Assembly (NCBI GenBank): GCA_903928895.1
Contig: CAIYSR010000125.1
Span: forward strand, 1-64,000
Length of the DNA stretch: 64,000 bases
Reading direction: 5' to 3'
From: an uncultured Rhodospirillales bacterium
GTDB lineage: Bacteria > Pseudomonadota > Alphaproteobacteria > Acetobacterales > Acetobacteraceae
Positions 33,933 to 42,595 of the stretch are shown here, one piece after another. The translations under genes and the position numbers were made by a program. Positions within the stretch are counted from its first letter, which is position 1; the number at the start of each line of letters is the position of its first letter. The notes under the pieces were generated by a model. It worked only from the letters and a program-made list of their open reading frames with translations. It was not told the origin of the DNA and ran no database searches.

Positions 33933-35177
33933 CTACGCCTCGGTGTCCTGGATGCGGATGACGGTGCTGGGCACGCCCGGCGTCGCTCCGACGTAGCGCA
34001 GGGCGCGGAACGGCGCGGTCACCACCTGCAGGCCTTCACCCTGTACCGGCGCCGTCGCACCGGTGAACTTGATGCGCGGCAGGTAGATGCGCGTGGTCGG
34101 CGTGTTCGCGGCAGACGTCGCGTCCAGGCCGATCAGCAGGGCACACTCGGTTTCCGCCTTGAACAGCGCCGGGATCGTCGAACCGTTCAGGTAGGCGGTG
34201 ATCTGGCCGGATACCTGATTGTGCCCGAGCGAGATCGCCGCGGGGAAATTCTGGCCGACGACCTCGCCGGCCGCGGCGACCGTCTCGTTAGTGATCGTCG
34301 CGCCGGTCACGACGCCGACCGCGGTGCCGTTCAGCAGCAGGATGCCGTTCACCGCCGCGGTAATCCCGGTCGTGGTCTCCGCCGTCGGGCTGGCGAAGTA
34401 TGGCGCGCTGGCCCCGCTCAGATCATAGGCCCATCGACCCATCAGCGACGCCGAGAATGTCACCAGGCCGGTGGCCGGCATGGTGAGAACATATTTCCAC
34501 AGCCGGTTCTCGACGAACAGCTGGCTGTAGTCGGTATCCTGGCCATAGTGCTCGATCGCCAGCTTGCGCGAGACATGCCCGCTCGCCGGCACGATCGTGG
34601 CGTGGCCGGGCCGGGTCAGGGTGAATGCCACGTCGGCCGTCTGGTCGGACGGCGCCGGGGTCACCGCCAGCACGCGGTTCGACGTGCCGCTGAAGCCCAG
34701 GATGGTGAAATTCACGGCATCATCAGCGGTGACCGAGAGGGCGGTGAAGCGGATGACATCGCCGACGAAGAGACCGAGGACGACGGGATCGCCGCCGCCG
34801 AAAGTGAAGCTGCTGCCGGAATGGGACGCGGTGGCGCTGGTCAGGTCCGACTCGGTCAGCGCCAGGGCGGCAACCCTGGTGTCGCGGTGCACCGCCTCGA
34901 TGAAATCGAAATAGGTCGCGCCGGAGTATTCCCCGGTGATATCGCCGGCGGTGTGGCCGGTGCCGAGGCGAAAATCCACCTCCTGCCGGTCGGCCCGGAT
35001 TTCGGTCGCGGCATAGTTGTTCCGCACCAGGTCCATGGTGCTGGTGACGCGCCGGACAAGCTGGGCACCGGACGTGCCGGGGAGCGTCGAGGTGTCGTCG
35101 AGCGCATTCTCGGTGATCGCGCCGGAGGCGTAGAACTTATAGGCGACGAGCGTGGATACTCCTTCCGCGATGGTCAT
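33933..35177 (-). CDS. Major tail tube protein
   Basis: 414 residues, beta-rich, with the tail-tube opening VSTLVAYKFYASGAI and LVRRVTSTMDLVRNNYAATE. A duplicated beta pattern (SGTSNRVLAVTPAPSD; ETVAAAGEVVGQNFPAAISL) and the FRALRYVGATPGVPSTVIRI end match the 'phage tail tube protein' family of lambdoid siphophages. Located between the terminator/connector genes and the tail chaperones. Polymerises around the tape measure. No regulatory feature noted. Confidence 0.82.
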   Translation of the reverse strand: MTIAEGVSTLVAYKFYASGAITENALDDTSTLPGTSGAQLVRRVTSTMDLVRNNYAATEIRADRQEVDFRLGTGHTAGDITGEYSGATYFDFIEAVHRDTRVAALALTESDLTSATASHSGSSFTFGGGDPVVLGLFVGDVIRFTALSVTADDAVNFTILGFSGTSNRVLAVTPAPSDQTADVAFTLTRPGHATIVPASGHVSRKLAIEHYGQDTDYSQLFVENRLWKYVLTMPATGLVTFSASLMGRWAYDLSGASAPYFASPTAETTTGITAAVNGILLLNGTAVGVVTGATITNETVAAAGEVVGQNFPAAISLGHNQVSGQITAYLNGSTIPALFKAETECALLIGLDATSAANTPTTRIYLPRIKFTGATAPVQGEGLQVVTAPFRALRYVGATPGVPSTVIRIQDTEA

Positions 35178-35229
35178 CGCAGCACCCCTTTCTGATACAG
35201 GTCAGCCCGCATCGTCGGGCGGCGCCGGG

Positions 35230-35691
35230 TCAGCCCCGGAAGCGGTATTGGAAGACGACCAGCGCACCGCGCATGAACCAGTTGCCATCCTCGGTCGGCC
35301 CGGCATCGAAGCCGGAGCCGTCGCCGACGAAGGAGAGGTCCGATCCAACGTCGTAGCTCCCGACCACCCGCTGCGACCGGAACGCCGCCATGGCGTCATG
35401 CATCAGGTCGAGCGCGTGGTCCTCGTTCGCCGTCGCCCGCGCGGTGAAGATGCGCAGGTTGACCGAACCGAACTGCGCCTTGAGATTGGTGGCCCGGCCG
35501 CCGCCATAGGCCAAGATGGTCTCCCGCCCGAAATCCACCTCGTTGCGCATGAAGTGCGCCACGTCGGACGGATCGGGCCGCGGCTCGAGGTCATCCGATC
35601 GCCAGAACACTGGTACGTCGGGATGCGCCCAGGCGGCGTTGAACAGGCCGAGGACATCGTCTCGAATGGCGCGATAGAGGCCAACGGTCAT
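35230..35691 (-). CDS. Tail terminator-like protein
   Basis: 153 residues. VGLYRAIRDDVLGLFNAAW at the start and WFMRGALVVFQYRFRG at the end fit the phage tail-terminator fold (gpU-like): small alpha/beta protein that caps the tube. Positioned just upstream of the tail tube gene. Assignment rests on size, place and end pattern rather than a named signature. Confidence 0.6.
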   Translation of the reverse strand: MTVGLYRAIRDDVLGLFNAAWAHPDVPVFWRSDDLEPRPDPSDVAHFMRNEVDFGRETILAYGGGRATNLKAQFGSVNLRIFTARATANEDHALDLMHDAMAAFRSQRVVGSYDVGSDLSFVGDGSGFDAGPTEDGNWFMRGALVVFQYRFRG

Positions 35692-35695
35692 GCGC

Positions 35696-36349
35696 TCAGG
35701 CCGTCCGTGGCACGATCCGGATCGCCGGATATTGGACGTCGGTGATCAGCCGCCCGTGCCGCCGGCGGTGGCTCGCCGCCGTCCGCAGGGCGTAGGGGTT
35801 CGACAGGTCGACGTAGGTGAAGGTGATTGCCGCCAGGCTGCCATAGAGCTGCCGTGCCACGATCGCCGTCTCCTCCACGATGTGCGGCGCGACCTGAACG
35901 ACGAACGAGCCGCCGCTCTTGCGCTTGCCGACCTCCAGACGCCGGGCGTAGGGCACGCTGGCGACGATCAGCACTTCACGGGCGTCGGGCGGAAGGTTCT
36001 CCGCGGTCACCTCCTCGCCATCGGCGATGACCAGGATGCCAGCGACATATGCGCCGGTGTCGCGCGGCGAGCGGTTGACCAGGGCGCCGAAGGTGTCGAG
36101 CACCACCTCGCCGAGGTACTGCCAGGCGAAGATGATGACACCGTCGGGCCTGACGTCGGTGAGCGGGGCACCCTCGGCGCCGTCGACGATCTGCCGGTAG
36201 CCAGAGGGCCGCGGCACGCCGCCGAGCACCCGGTCACGCGCCGCCGTCGCCGTGCGCACCAGCAGGTCGGTCGCCGCGTCCGCAGTCATCGCCTGCGTGT
36301 TGACGGTGAGCGTGTTGACGAAGCCGCGCAGCGAGGTCGCGTCGAACAT
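35696..36349 (-). CDS. Head-tail connector / gp10-like minor structural protein
   Basis: 217 residues. ATAARDRVLGGVPRPSGY, then LVNRSPRDTGAYVAGILV resembles the HK97 gp10-like group (with 'SPVDTGxLRxs' motif) that helps join tail to head. Order relative to the terminator and adaptor genes agrees. The C-terminus (RTAASHRRRHGRLITDVQYP, AIRIVPRTA) is typical of alphaproteobacterial phage members. Confidence 0.6.
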   Translation of the reverse strand: MFDATSLRGFVNTLTVNTQAMTADAATDLLVRTATAARDRVLGGVPRPSGYRQIVDGAEGAPLTDVRPDGVIIFAWQYLGEVVLDTFGALVNRSPRDTGAYVAGILVIADGEEVTAENLPPDAREVLIVASVPYARRLEVGKRKSGGSFVVQVAPHIVEETAIVARQLYGSLAAITFTYVDLSNPYALRTAASHRRRHGRLITDVQYPAIRIVPRTA

Positions 36350-36365
36350 GCCACCGTCCTCGCGT

Positions 36366-36695
36366 TCAGGTTCCGCGGACCTGGAGGATATGCATCGCGG
36401 TCGTCTCGCCGATGTTCGGGCTGTCGGCCGCCATGACGGTGAAGGTGCGGCCTTCCAGGATCATCTGGTCGCCGCGCCGGGGCGGCCCAGGCCATTTGCG
36501 CGCGGCGATCTCGGCGTTGCCGATGCGGACCTCGCGGTCGCCCTGGACGATGCCGCCCGCCAGTTCCTGCGGCTGGTAGCCGCGCCAGACCGCCTTCAGC
36601 GTTACCGAGACGAAGCGCCCCGGCCCGGCCACGCGGCGCAGCGTGGCTGGCTTGCCGACGCGATCGATGGCATGCGCGACGGTGCCGACGTTCAT
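36366..36695 (-). CDS. Head-tail adaptor-like protein
   Basis: 109 residues, small beta-barrel-like protein: RRVAGPGRFVSVTLKAVWRG, then RRGDQMILEGRTFTVMAADS with PNIGETTAMHILQVRGT at the end. 'GD.l.i.g..y.V' is the typical core of phage head closure proteins (SPP1 gp16/HK97 gp7 type). Overlaps the preceding gene by ATGA. Confidence 0.55.
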   Translation of the reverse strand: MNVGTVAHAIDRVGKPATLRRVAGPGRFVSVTLKAVWRGYQPQELAGGIVQGDREVRIGNAEIAARKWPGPPRRGDQMILEGRTFTVMAADSPNIGETTAMHILQVRGT

Positions 36696-37135
36696 CGCAC
36701 GACGACGCTGCCGCTGAATGATGTGTTCGCGTAGGTTCCGAGCGTCACCACCTTCAGGCGCAGCCGGTCGCCGAGGATGCCGTCGATCGCCGTGTCGCCG
36801 GCGAGCGCGCCGTCCGAAGGTGTGACCGGCGACGTCTTCGGCGTCAGCGCCGAGAAGTTGAACACCCAGACCTTGCTCGCCGTGTCGAACGTCACGCAGG
36901 CGATGTCGATCCAGCTGCCGGACGGCGCGCCGCCCTCGTTCGCCTGGTCGAGTGACGTCTGCAGGTAGGCATTGCCACTAGGCGACCCGGTGCCGGTGCC
37001 GTAGCCGAACGCGAGCCGCACTGTGGCGGAGACCGCGCCGTCGAGGCCGGTCAGTTCATCGCCCTCGTCCGGCGCATAGGTGCGGGCCGTGGTGATCGCG
37101 AAATCACCCAGCGTGAAGAAGCCGGGGCTGTCCAT
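36692..37135 (-). CDS. Prophage structural protein, hypothetical
   Basis: 147 residues from the ATG at 37135, chosen because it overlaps the stop of the preceding gene (TGATG). Beta-rich: DFAITTARTYAPDEGDELTG, WIDIACVTFDTASKVWVFNF, LRLKVVTLGTYANTSFSGSV. No family name. Its site between connector and head-closure genes suggests a decoration or connector part. The longer upstream reading is in the wrong place. Confidence 0.6.
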   Translation of the reverse strand: MDSPGFFTLGDFAITTARTYAPDEGDELTGLDGAVSATVRLAFGYGTGTGSPSGNAYLQTSLDQANEGGAPSGSWIDIACVTFDTASKVWVFNFSALTPKTSPVTPSDGALAGDTAIDGILGDRLRLKVVTLGTYANTSFSGSVVVR

Positions 37136-37821
37136 CAGACGCGGACCTCTCGGTATTGGTCGATCAGGCCGGCGACCTCGGGCGGGAACGCGCCATCCTC
37201 GCCGACGGCACCAACCCAGAATTGCTCTTCCAGGACGCCCGGCACCGAATACTGCCGCAGCATCGGATCGCGGCCGCGGGCGGCGTAGCGCGCGGTGATG
37301 AGCCGCAGCGCGGCGCTGCGCAGGTCGGCCGGCACGGCGTCCGCGGCATAGCCGCCGGTGTATTGGACGACCAGCTTGCGAAAATCCCAGGGGCGCTCGG
37401 CGTCGTTCCATAGCCTGATCAGAAAGCCGCGCTCGGCATCGACCTCATAGTCGACGTCGGCTGTCAGCAGCACATCATCCTCGGTCACGCTGGCCACGTA
37501 GGCGATCGGATACCGGCGGAGCGACACCGGATCACCGGGGTGGGGAAAGCTGGCACCGTCGGCGAGGTAGCCGAGGTACTGCCCGGAGCCGAAGAACGCG
37601 AAGCTCGGCCCGCGACCGCGGAACAGTTCGCTCACGGCCTCACGGATGAAGACGCGGCCGCAATAGGTGGCGATGGCCGAGGATGCATCCGCCTTGGCCA
37701 GGTTGAGAAAGGCGTTGTCGCTCACCGGCACGTCTTTCAGCACGGCGCGGACGGTGGCGAGGCTAACCAGGTCCTGCGAAGGCGCCGGCGTGATGACGGT
37801 GAGGATGCTGGTGGTTGACAT
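37135..37821 (-). CDS. Head-tail connector (gp6-like)
   Basis: 228 residues, with the gp6/'Phage_connect_1' form: LVSLATVRAVLKDVPVSDNA, FLNLAKADASSAIATYCGR, then VQYTGGYAADAVPADLRSAA. These proteins form the ring below the portal. Its 5' end overlaps the previous gene by 59 bases, more than usual; a later start is possible but would remove the conserved first helix. Confidence 0.72.
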   Translation of the reverse strand: MSTTSILTVITPAPSQDLVSLATVRAVLKDVPVSDNAFLNLAKADASSAIATYCGRVFIREAVSELFRGRGPSFAFFGSGQYLGYLADGASFPHPGDPVSLRRYPIAYVASVTEDDVLLTADVDYEVDAERGFLIRLWNDAERPWDFRKLVVQYTGGYAADAVPADLRSAALRLITARYAARGRDPMLRQYSVPGVLEEQFWVGAVGEDGAFPPEVAGLIDQYREVRV

Positions 37822-38458
37822 GCGCGGCCTCCGCCAGGACGTCGTCGATCGACCGCATCGGAAATTCGGCCAGCGCAGAGCCGGGCGTGCAGTTCAGCAC
37901 CTCGACGCCGATCCGCCGCGCCGCCTCGCCCCAGCCCTGGAAGTGCACCAGGAAATCGTCCCGGAACAGCTTGATGTCCTCGGTGTGATATTCGTTGTGG
38001 TGGTGCGACCGGCCACCGACGATTTGCATGTCGTAGCCCAGCAGGATCACCCGCGCCGCGCCCATCGCGATGGCGACGCTGATGGCAGTGTGCCCGCTGG
38101 ACCGGCCGAATTTCAGGACCGGCTCGCCGATGGTAAAGTCGGGCTGGGTGACAAGCTGGATGCGCTTCAGCTTTTCCGGCAACGCCGCCTTGGCGACCCG
38201 CGATGCGGTGATTACCGTTCCCGGCCACGCCGCCACCAGCGTGCGCCGGTGTTCGAACCAACTGGTGTCGGTGAAGTAGAGGAATTCGGCCCACGGACAG
38301 ATCGCGCAGGAGCAGTTGATCGCCATCACCCGCCGGCCGCGCAGGCGCTGCACGTCGAAATCGCGCAGGCTGGGGCCGCCGCCCAGCAGGAATACCGTGT
38401 CGCCGGCTAGCAGTGGCTCGGGCGTCCAGTATTCGTTGCCGCGGCTGTCGTCAGTCAT
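37763..38458 (-). CDS. MptE-like / DUF115-type protein in the head-tail module
   Basis: 231 residues. Rossmann-type opening FLLGGGPSLRDFDVQRLRGR, then VMAINCSCAICPWAEFLYFT and VILLGYDMQIVGGRSHHHNE, the pattern of DUF115/MptE-like proteins often annotated in prophages as glycosyltransferase- or hydroxymethylpterin-pyrophosphokinase-like. An NTP- or nucleotide-sugar-binding enzyme is likely, function in the phage unknown. It lies among connector genes, where it may modify the particle surface. Confidence 0.6.
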   Translation of the reverse strand: MTDDSRGNEYWTPEPLLAGDTVFLLGGGPSLRDFDVQRLRGRRVMAINCSCAICPWAEFLYFTDTSWFEHRRTLVAAWPGTVITASRVAKAALPEKLKRIQLVTQPDFTIGEPVLKFGRSSGHTAISVAIAMGAARVILLGYDMQIVGGRSHHHNEYHTEDIKLFRDDFLVHFQGWGEAARRIGVEVLNCTPGSALAEFPMRSIDDVLAEAAHVNHQHPHRHHAGAFAGPG

Positions 38459-38615
38459 GGCCGCGCTGAGCCGGCGGCCGCTTCGGCAGCCGAGGTGAGC
38501 CTGCCGCTTGATTGGCGGCGTCGGGTGCCGCGAGGGCGGGCTTCGACCCGGCGACCACCTTTCTACTCAACGTTTTCAGGGCCTTCCGCATGAGCCAGTG
38601 CCGCTGGATCAACAT
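38451..38615 (-). CDS. Small basic prophage protein (54 aa)
   Basis: A short frame with ATG at 38615 and GAAAGG 8-9 bases upstream, reading MLIQRHWLMRKALKTLSRKV at the start and ending in a Pro/Arg-rich tail. Its stop overlaps the start of the MptE-like gene by a few bases, the coupling style of this operon. Strongly basic; function unknown. A competing frame here (ending at 38563) cannot be excluded. Confidence 0.4.
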   Translation of the reverse strand: MLIQRHWLMRKALKTLSRKVVAGSKPALAAPDAANQAAGSPRLPKRPPAQRGHD

Positions 38616-38876
38616 ACCCCGAACCTTTCAGGATGCTTCGCGTGAGCGCGGCTGCCGTCTCAGGCCAGTTCAGCATCGTCGACAACCGCTGCTGTCGATC
38701 CAAAGCTGACCTTCGCGGGCGCGGCCCTAATGGCCTGGACTGGCCGATTGCGGAAAGGCAGCTTTGGTGTGAAAATTTGAGAAAGTTGTTGTTCGCAGAG
38801 GGTTCACCTACGGCCTTGGGCTCGGGCAAGCCCTCTCTTATTTGAATTCCTGCCATTGTTGAGTTAGGCAATAGGC
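38616..38876. other. Gap left of the 333-residue cargo gene
   Basis: About 260 bases with no convincing gene. It should contain the promoter of the rightward cargo gene; AT-rich AAAATTTGAGAAAG (38770s) and TTTGAATTCCTGCC close to the start are the likely promoter area. A GC-poor edge relative to phage genes suggests an insertion border. Confidence 0.35.
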
Positions 38877-39878
38877 ATGAATGATCGTCCTATCGACAAG
38901 GTGAGAAATTCAGGCGGAATGATGACTCTGCCCGAGGATGTGGGCGGCATTTCCGACATGTGTGAGATCACCGGGACTCTGCACATGATTGGGAGAAAGG
39001 CCATCTACCGGGTCCAGCTTGCGGATCAAATCGACCCGCAGCGCACGAACATCGGAATACCCAACACGCACCAGAAGGTGCTCTCTATCGGGACGGACGC
39101 CGTAATTGTCCGGCAGGTTCTGATGACCGCCCGGCGACTATTCAACAATAACGTTCTAGGGTCGAACTTCGATTACAAAGGCGCCGTAAATCTATCCTTC
39201 GACGCTCTTCAGGACTTGGCGGCTATGTTCCTCATGCATGAGGAACTGGGCAAGAAACTCGACGCCATATCGGAAGACATGAAAAATGCAGCCGTCCACC
39301 AACGATCCTTCACGGTGCCCACCGTGGGCGGCGTGCGCGCTTCTGTTGAGTCGTTTCTTCAGAAAGCAGACCATGCAGCCCGGGACCTCTTCGCCATCGT
39401 CAAACTGTTCTATGGCGACGTGCTCGGCAAGGGCATGTTCCAAGCGCTTCACAAGCTGATTCAGCAAAAATTCGGTGAGGACGATCCATTCACCAAGTTC
39501 TTGGCTCAGGTCCTGCCTTTCTTGCAGTTTGTTCGAAACGCCCGAAACGCAATGGAGCATCCCGACGTGACCAAGAGCGTCAAGGTCACGGACATCCTTC
39601 TTTTGCGAAGCGGCGAACTTCAGCTCCCCTGTATCGAGGTCATTCACCCCGAAACGGCGCAGCCGTCTGTGCATCTTCTCGATCTCATGGGCCATGTCGC
39701 CAACCACCTCGCCATCATCTTCGAGGCGATGATGGCCTACCTCTGCGGCTGCAACGTCCAGCCGATCGCCGGATTGCCATTGGGGGTCATCGAATATACC
39801 GAGGACCAGCAGAAGGCCTTCAAATGCCGCTACGGCTACGGCACGCGCATTGGCGATCAGATCGTACCGTTCGGGTAA
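38877..39878 (+). CDS. Cargo protein of unknown function with HEPN-like Rx4H motif
   Basis: 333 residues, largely helical, no named family recognised. Residues 210-230 read AQVLPFLQFVRNARNAMEHP, containing R223-N-A-M-E-H228, the Rx4H arrangement of HEPN ribonucleases, inside a helix with the usual 'RN..H' look. The N-terminal part (ITGTLHMIGRKAIYRVQLAD) is beta-rich; a C-terminal helix has MGHVANHLAIIFEAMMAYLC. Rightward, alone, between leftward capsid and connector genes, so it is lysogeny-expressed cargo. A defence or toxin role is inferred from motif and place only. Confidence 0.65.
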   Translation: MNDRPIDKVRNSGGMMTLPEDVGGISDMCEITGTLHMIGRKAIYRVQLADQIDPQRTNIGIPNTHQKVLSIGTDAVIVRQVLMTARRLFNNNVLGSNFDYKGAVNLSFDALQDLAAMFLMHEELGKKLDAISEDMKNAAVHQRSFTVPTVGGVRASVESFLQKADHAARDLFAIVKLFYGDVLGKGMFQALHKLIQQKFGEDDPFTKFLAQVLPFLQFVRNARNAMEHPDVTKSVKVTDILLLRSGELQLPCIEVIHPETAQPSVHLLDLMGHVANHLAIIFEAMMAYLCGCNVQPIAGLPLGVIEYTEDQQKAFKCRYGYGTRIGDQIVPFG

Positions 39879-40099
39879 ATCGCCTCAAATGCAGGCTCCG
39901 TCGCACTCTCTCTGCAACAGTTGGCGCCTGCCCGACCAATGTCCGCTTTTCCGCGAGGCACCTGTTTATTTTGATGTCCGCATTGGGCGCTACCCGGCCG
40001 TTGACGCGTTCAGCCCGAAGGACCGCTTTTCACCCAAAGCGGCGGTAGGATGCCGCTTGCCGAGATCAGTCCAAGCCGCGGCATCGGCGGGTGGCGAGA
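39879..40099. other. Gap right of the cargo gene
   Basis: About 220 bases. No gene or strong hairpin. The text resembles intergenic spacer material common in alphaproteobacterial chromosomes (CCGCTTTT and AAAGCGG at 40024-40030 and 40036-40042 form a short dyad: GACCGCTTTT..AAAGCGG), which may act as the terminator of the cargo gene. Confidence 0.35.
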
Positions 40100-40453
40100 T
40101 CATTTTCGCCGGCGCGCCGCGGTGGAGAATGGAATCTCCCCCTCCATCGGCTCCGGCGACGACGTCGTCGGTTCGTCCGCTGGCGTCGTCGGGCCGGGTG
40201 ACTCCGCAGCGACAGGTGCCATCGCGGCGACGGGAGCGACCTCAGCCGCGGCGGTTGCGGCTTCCACCGGCTCCACCGTGGCTGTGGTTTCCGGCTCGGG
40301 CGAAGGCTCCGGCGGAACGTCGACGGCGATGCCGCGGCTCTTCCACCGGTTGGCCTGGTCGGCGGTCAGATCGTAAGTCTGACCCGCCTCATAGTGCTCG
40401 CCCGGAGGCGTATCGAAGCGCTCCGGGTCCGCGGTAAACCGAATGCGGGGCAT
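40100..40453 (-). CDS. Prophage protein with Glu/Pro/Ala-rich tail
   Basis: 117 residues from the ATG at 40453 (TGATG overlap with the preceding stop). The first 45 residues, with FTADPERFDTPPGEHYEAGQ and TYDLTADQANRWKSRGIAV, match the small domain often encoded just after the capsid in phage genomes. The rest is a low-complexity Pro/Glu/Ala/Thr tail. Possible minor head protein. Confidence 0.6.
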   Translation of the reverse strand: MPRIRFTADPERFDTPPGEHYEAGQTYDLTADQANRWKSRGIAVDVPPEPSPEPETTATVEPVEAATAAAEVAPVAAMAPVAAESPGPTTPADEPTTSSPEPMEGEIPFSTAARRRK

Positions 40454-40965
40454 CAGTCGATGATCGCGCTCGGGAGGACCCCGGACATCGCGTCCCTCGG
40501 TTCGTGCAGGATGTAGAGGCCGACGCCGAGCTGCGCGTTGGTCCCGACATCGCTGATCGACGCCTGGATCGTGCAGTAGCCGTTGTCGATGTCGAGGTCC
40601 TCGGCCTTGACGTCGACGACCCACAGCTTCTGCTCGGCGGCCGAGCCGGCGGTCGTGTAGCTGTCCGCCGCCGCCTGCTTCAGCGTGGTGAACAGGCCAA
40701 CGCCGGTCAGCGCCGTCGCCTCCTTGACATCGATGCGGGTGAAGTTCAGCGCCTTCGGCGACGCGCCGCTCACCAGCTTCGCCTGCTGCAGCGTGAGGGT
40801 CGGGTCCTGGCCGACGGTGCCGACGCCGGCGAGGAAGATGATCGCGCAGCGGCCGTAGTATTTCATCGATACCCAGTCGCCGGCACTCGCGCCGGCGGCG
40901 AGGTTGACCGGCATGATCGCGGGGACGACCTGGCACTTGTCCAGGAAGTGAAGATTGACGCTCAT
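40453..40965 (-). CDS. Head protein following the capsid, hypothetical
   Basis: 170 residues. CQVVPAIMPVNLAAGASAGD and WVSMKYYGRCAIIFLAGVGT start a beta-rich protein found next to the major capsid gene in several alphaproteobacterial prophages. Likely a decoration or cement protein; no motif proves it. GTCCCTTC region precedes a clean ATG 66 bases after the capsid stop. Confidence 0.55.
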   Translation of the reverse strand: MSVNLHFLDKCQVVPAIMPVNLAAGASAGDWVSMKYYGRCAIIFLAGVGTVGQDPTLTLQQAKLVSGASPKALNFTRIDVKEATALTGVGLFTTLKQAAADSYTTAGSAAEQKLWVVDVKAEDLDIDNGYCTIQASISDVGTNAQLGVGLYILHEPRDAMSGVLPSAIID

Positions 40966-41031
40966 GGAAGTGGGTCCCTTCAGGGCAGGAGAGACGGCGC
41001 CACTGGCGCTGCCGGATTTCAGCTGACGCGG

Positions 41032-42486
41032 TTAGCGCGCATCCAGGGTCACGAAGCAGCTCCGGGTCAGCGACCCGTGCTGCGGCTGGATCGACGAACC
41101 CCAGGCCGGCTGGCCGTTCAGGCGGAAGGTGAAGCGGAACGCCTGCAAGCCCTGGTCGAAGTAGAGGTGCATCGACACGTCGGTGCGGATGTCCTGTCCG
41201 CGCGTGACCGCCCAATAGCTGGTGAGGTCGGCGAGGATGATGTCGCCCTGCGCGCCGATGGTGGAGCACGCCTCGATCGGCACCACCGGACGGCCCATCA
41301 GCGTCGCATAGGGTTCGACCGACAGCCCGTTGGCCGGCAGGTAGGCCGGGACCTTCGAGGTGGCGGTGGGGTCGAACGCCATGCCGTTGAGCTGCGGCTC
41401 GGTGTCCTGGTTGATCAGCCAAATGGCGGTGCGGCGGCAGGGCGCATACATGCGGGCCCACATCTTCTGGACGTTGGCGAACAGGATCGTGGCCGCTGCC
41501 TGCGAGGTCTCCTTGGCAACCGAGATCGTCGGCCCGCCGGTCGCCGCGGTGAGAATGCCGAGCGGCTGCCCGACGCCGGTACCGGAGATGATCGCCGTGT
41601 TGATCTTGGCCGCCATCTTCGCCGGCGCCTTCGCGCGCAGCCAGCTCTCCAGGCCAGGCGCGTCCTCCAGCAGTTCATCGGAGATTGGCACCAGGGCCAT
41701 CAGCTTGGCGAGGCGGATGGACATCATCGAGAGTTGCGGCTTGCTGGCGGTGACCGATGCGGCTTCGGCCTCCCAGTAGACCTGGACGCCGCCGGAGGTC
41801 TGCCAGGGCGTGGTCTCGTCCTTGGGGATGACGATGTTGTTGGAGGCGGTCACCAGCTGGGCGCAGCGGCCGAGCAGGTTTTCCTCGCCCATCACCTTGA
41901 CCCAGATCTCGCGGCGGAAGTCTGGCGGGATGGCGAAGCCGCCATCGGTGCCCGCGCCTTCGCCGCCGAAGGTGGACGCGGCGTTCTGCAGCCGGTTGTC
42001 CGGCTGGCCGGTGCGGGTGGCGGAGAGCACGCTCATCGAGAAGTCGCCGAACGACTTGAAGCCGCCCTTGCCGGCGTCCGCGGACCGCGGCGCGGCCGGG
42101 ATGGTGCGGTTGCCGCCGGCATCGCGCGGCTCGGCGGCGGTCTGGCGGCGTGTGCCAGGGGCGGCCAGCGGCAGCGCCGCGGCCTCGCGGGCGCTGATCT
42201 GCCGGGCAAGCCGATCAGTCTCGGCCTTATTGCCCTCGATCTGCTCGACTTCCTCGTCGGACAGGTCGCGATTGGCTTCGTCGGCAGCCTGGATCAGCTG
42301 CTGGGAGGCGTCGGCCAGTTCCTGCTGGCGGGTGCGCAGGGCCTCAATATTGGGCGCGGCGGCAAACACGACACCGGGCGCGAGGGTGACAAGGGCGGCG
42401 CTGCTGGCCGAAGCGAGCAGCGCCACGCCCGACGACGAAGGCGTCGCGGGGGTCATGCGAGCGACATGCATGTTGGCAGGCTCCAT
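41032..42486 (-). CDS. Major capsid protein, HK97 family
   Basis: 484 residues. Residues about 45-110 are a coiled delta/scaffold domain (IEALRTRQQELADASQQLIQ). The HK97 core begins after the linker rich in Ala/Gly/Arg: DGGFAIPPDFRREIWVKVMG, then IVIPKDETTPWQTSGGVQVY, LMALVPISDELLEDAPGLES and IISGTGVGQPLGIL. The delta domain is removed by the neighbouring protease. The exact start is uncertain, since no strong ribosome site precedes the first ATG; the one at residue 6 is an alternative. Confidence 0.9.
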   Translation of the reverse strand: MEPANMHVARMTPATPSSSGVALLASASSAALVTLAPGVVFAAAPNIEALRTRQQELADASQQLIQAADEANRDLSDEEVEQIEGNKAETDRLARQISAREAAALPLAAPGTRRQTAAEPRDAGGNRTIPAAPRSADAGKGGFKSFGDFSMSVLSATRTGQPDNRLQNAASTFGGEGAGTDGGFAIPPDFRREIWVKVMGEENLLGRCAQLVTASNNIVIPKDETTPWQTSGGVQVYWEAEAASVTASKPQLSMMSIRLAKLMALVPISDELLEDAPGLESWLRAKAPAKMAAKINTAIISGTGVGQPLGILTAATGGPTISVAKETSQAAATILFANVQKMWARMYAPCRRTAIWLINQDTEPQLNGMAFDPTATSKVPAYLPANGLSVEPYATLMGRPVVPIEACSTIGAQGDIILADLTSYWAVTRGQDIRTDVSMHLYFDQGLQAFRFTFRLNGQPAWGSSIQPQHGSLTRSCFVTLDAR

Positions 42487-42595
42487 CTGAGGGATGCAGC
42501 GCTAACCAGCGCTGCTCCGGCCTTGCCCAAGGGCAGGAAGGGCGGTCGGGCCAGGACGGCCCGGTTTCGTGAGGCGCTCGGCGAAGCCGCCGGCG

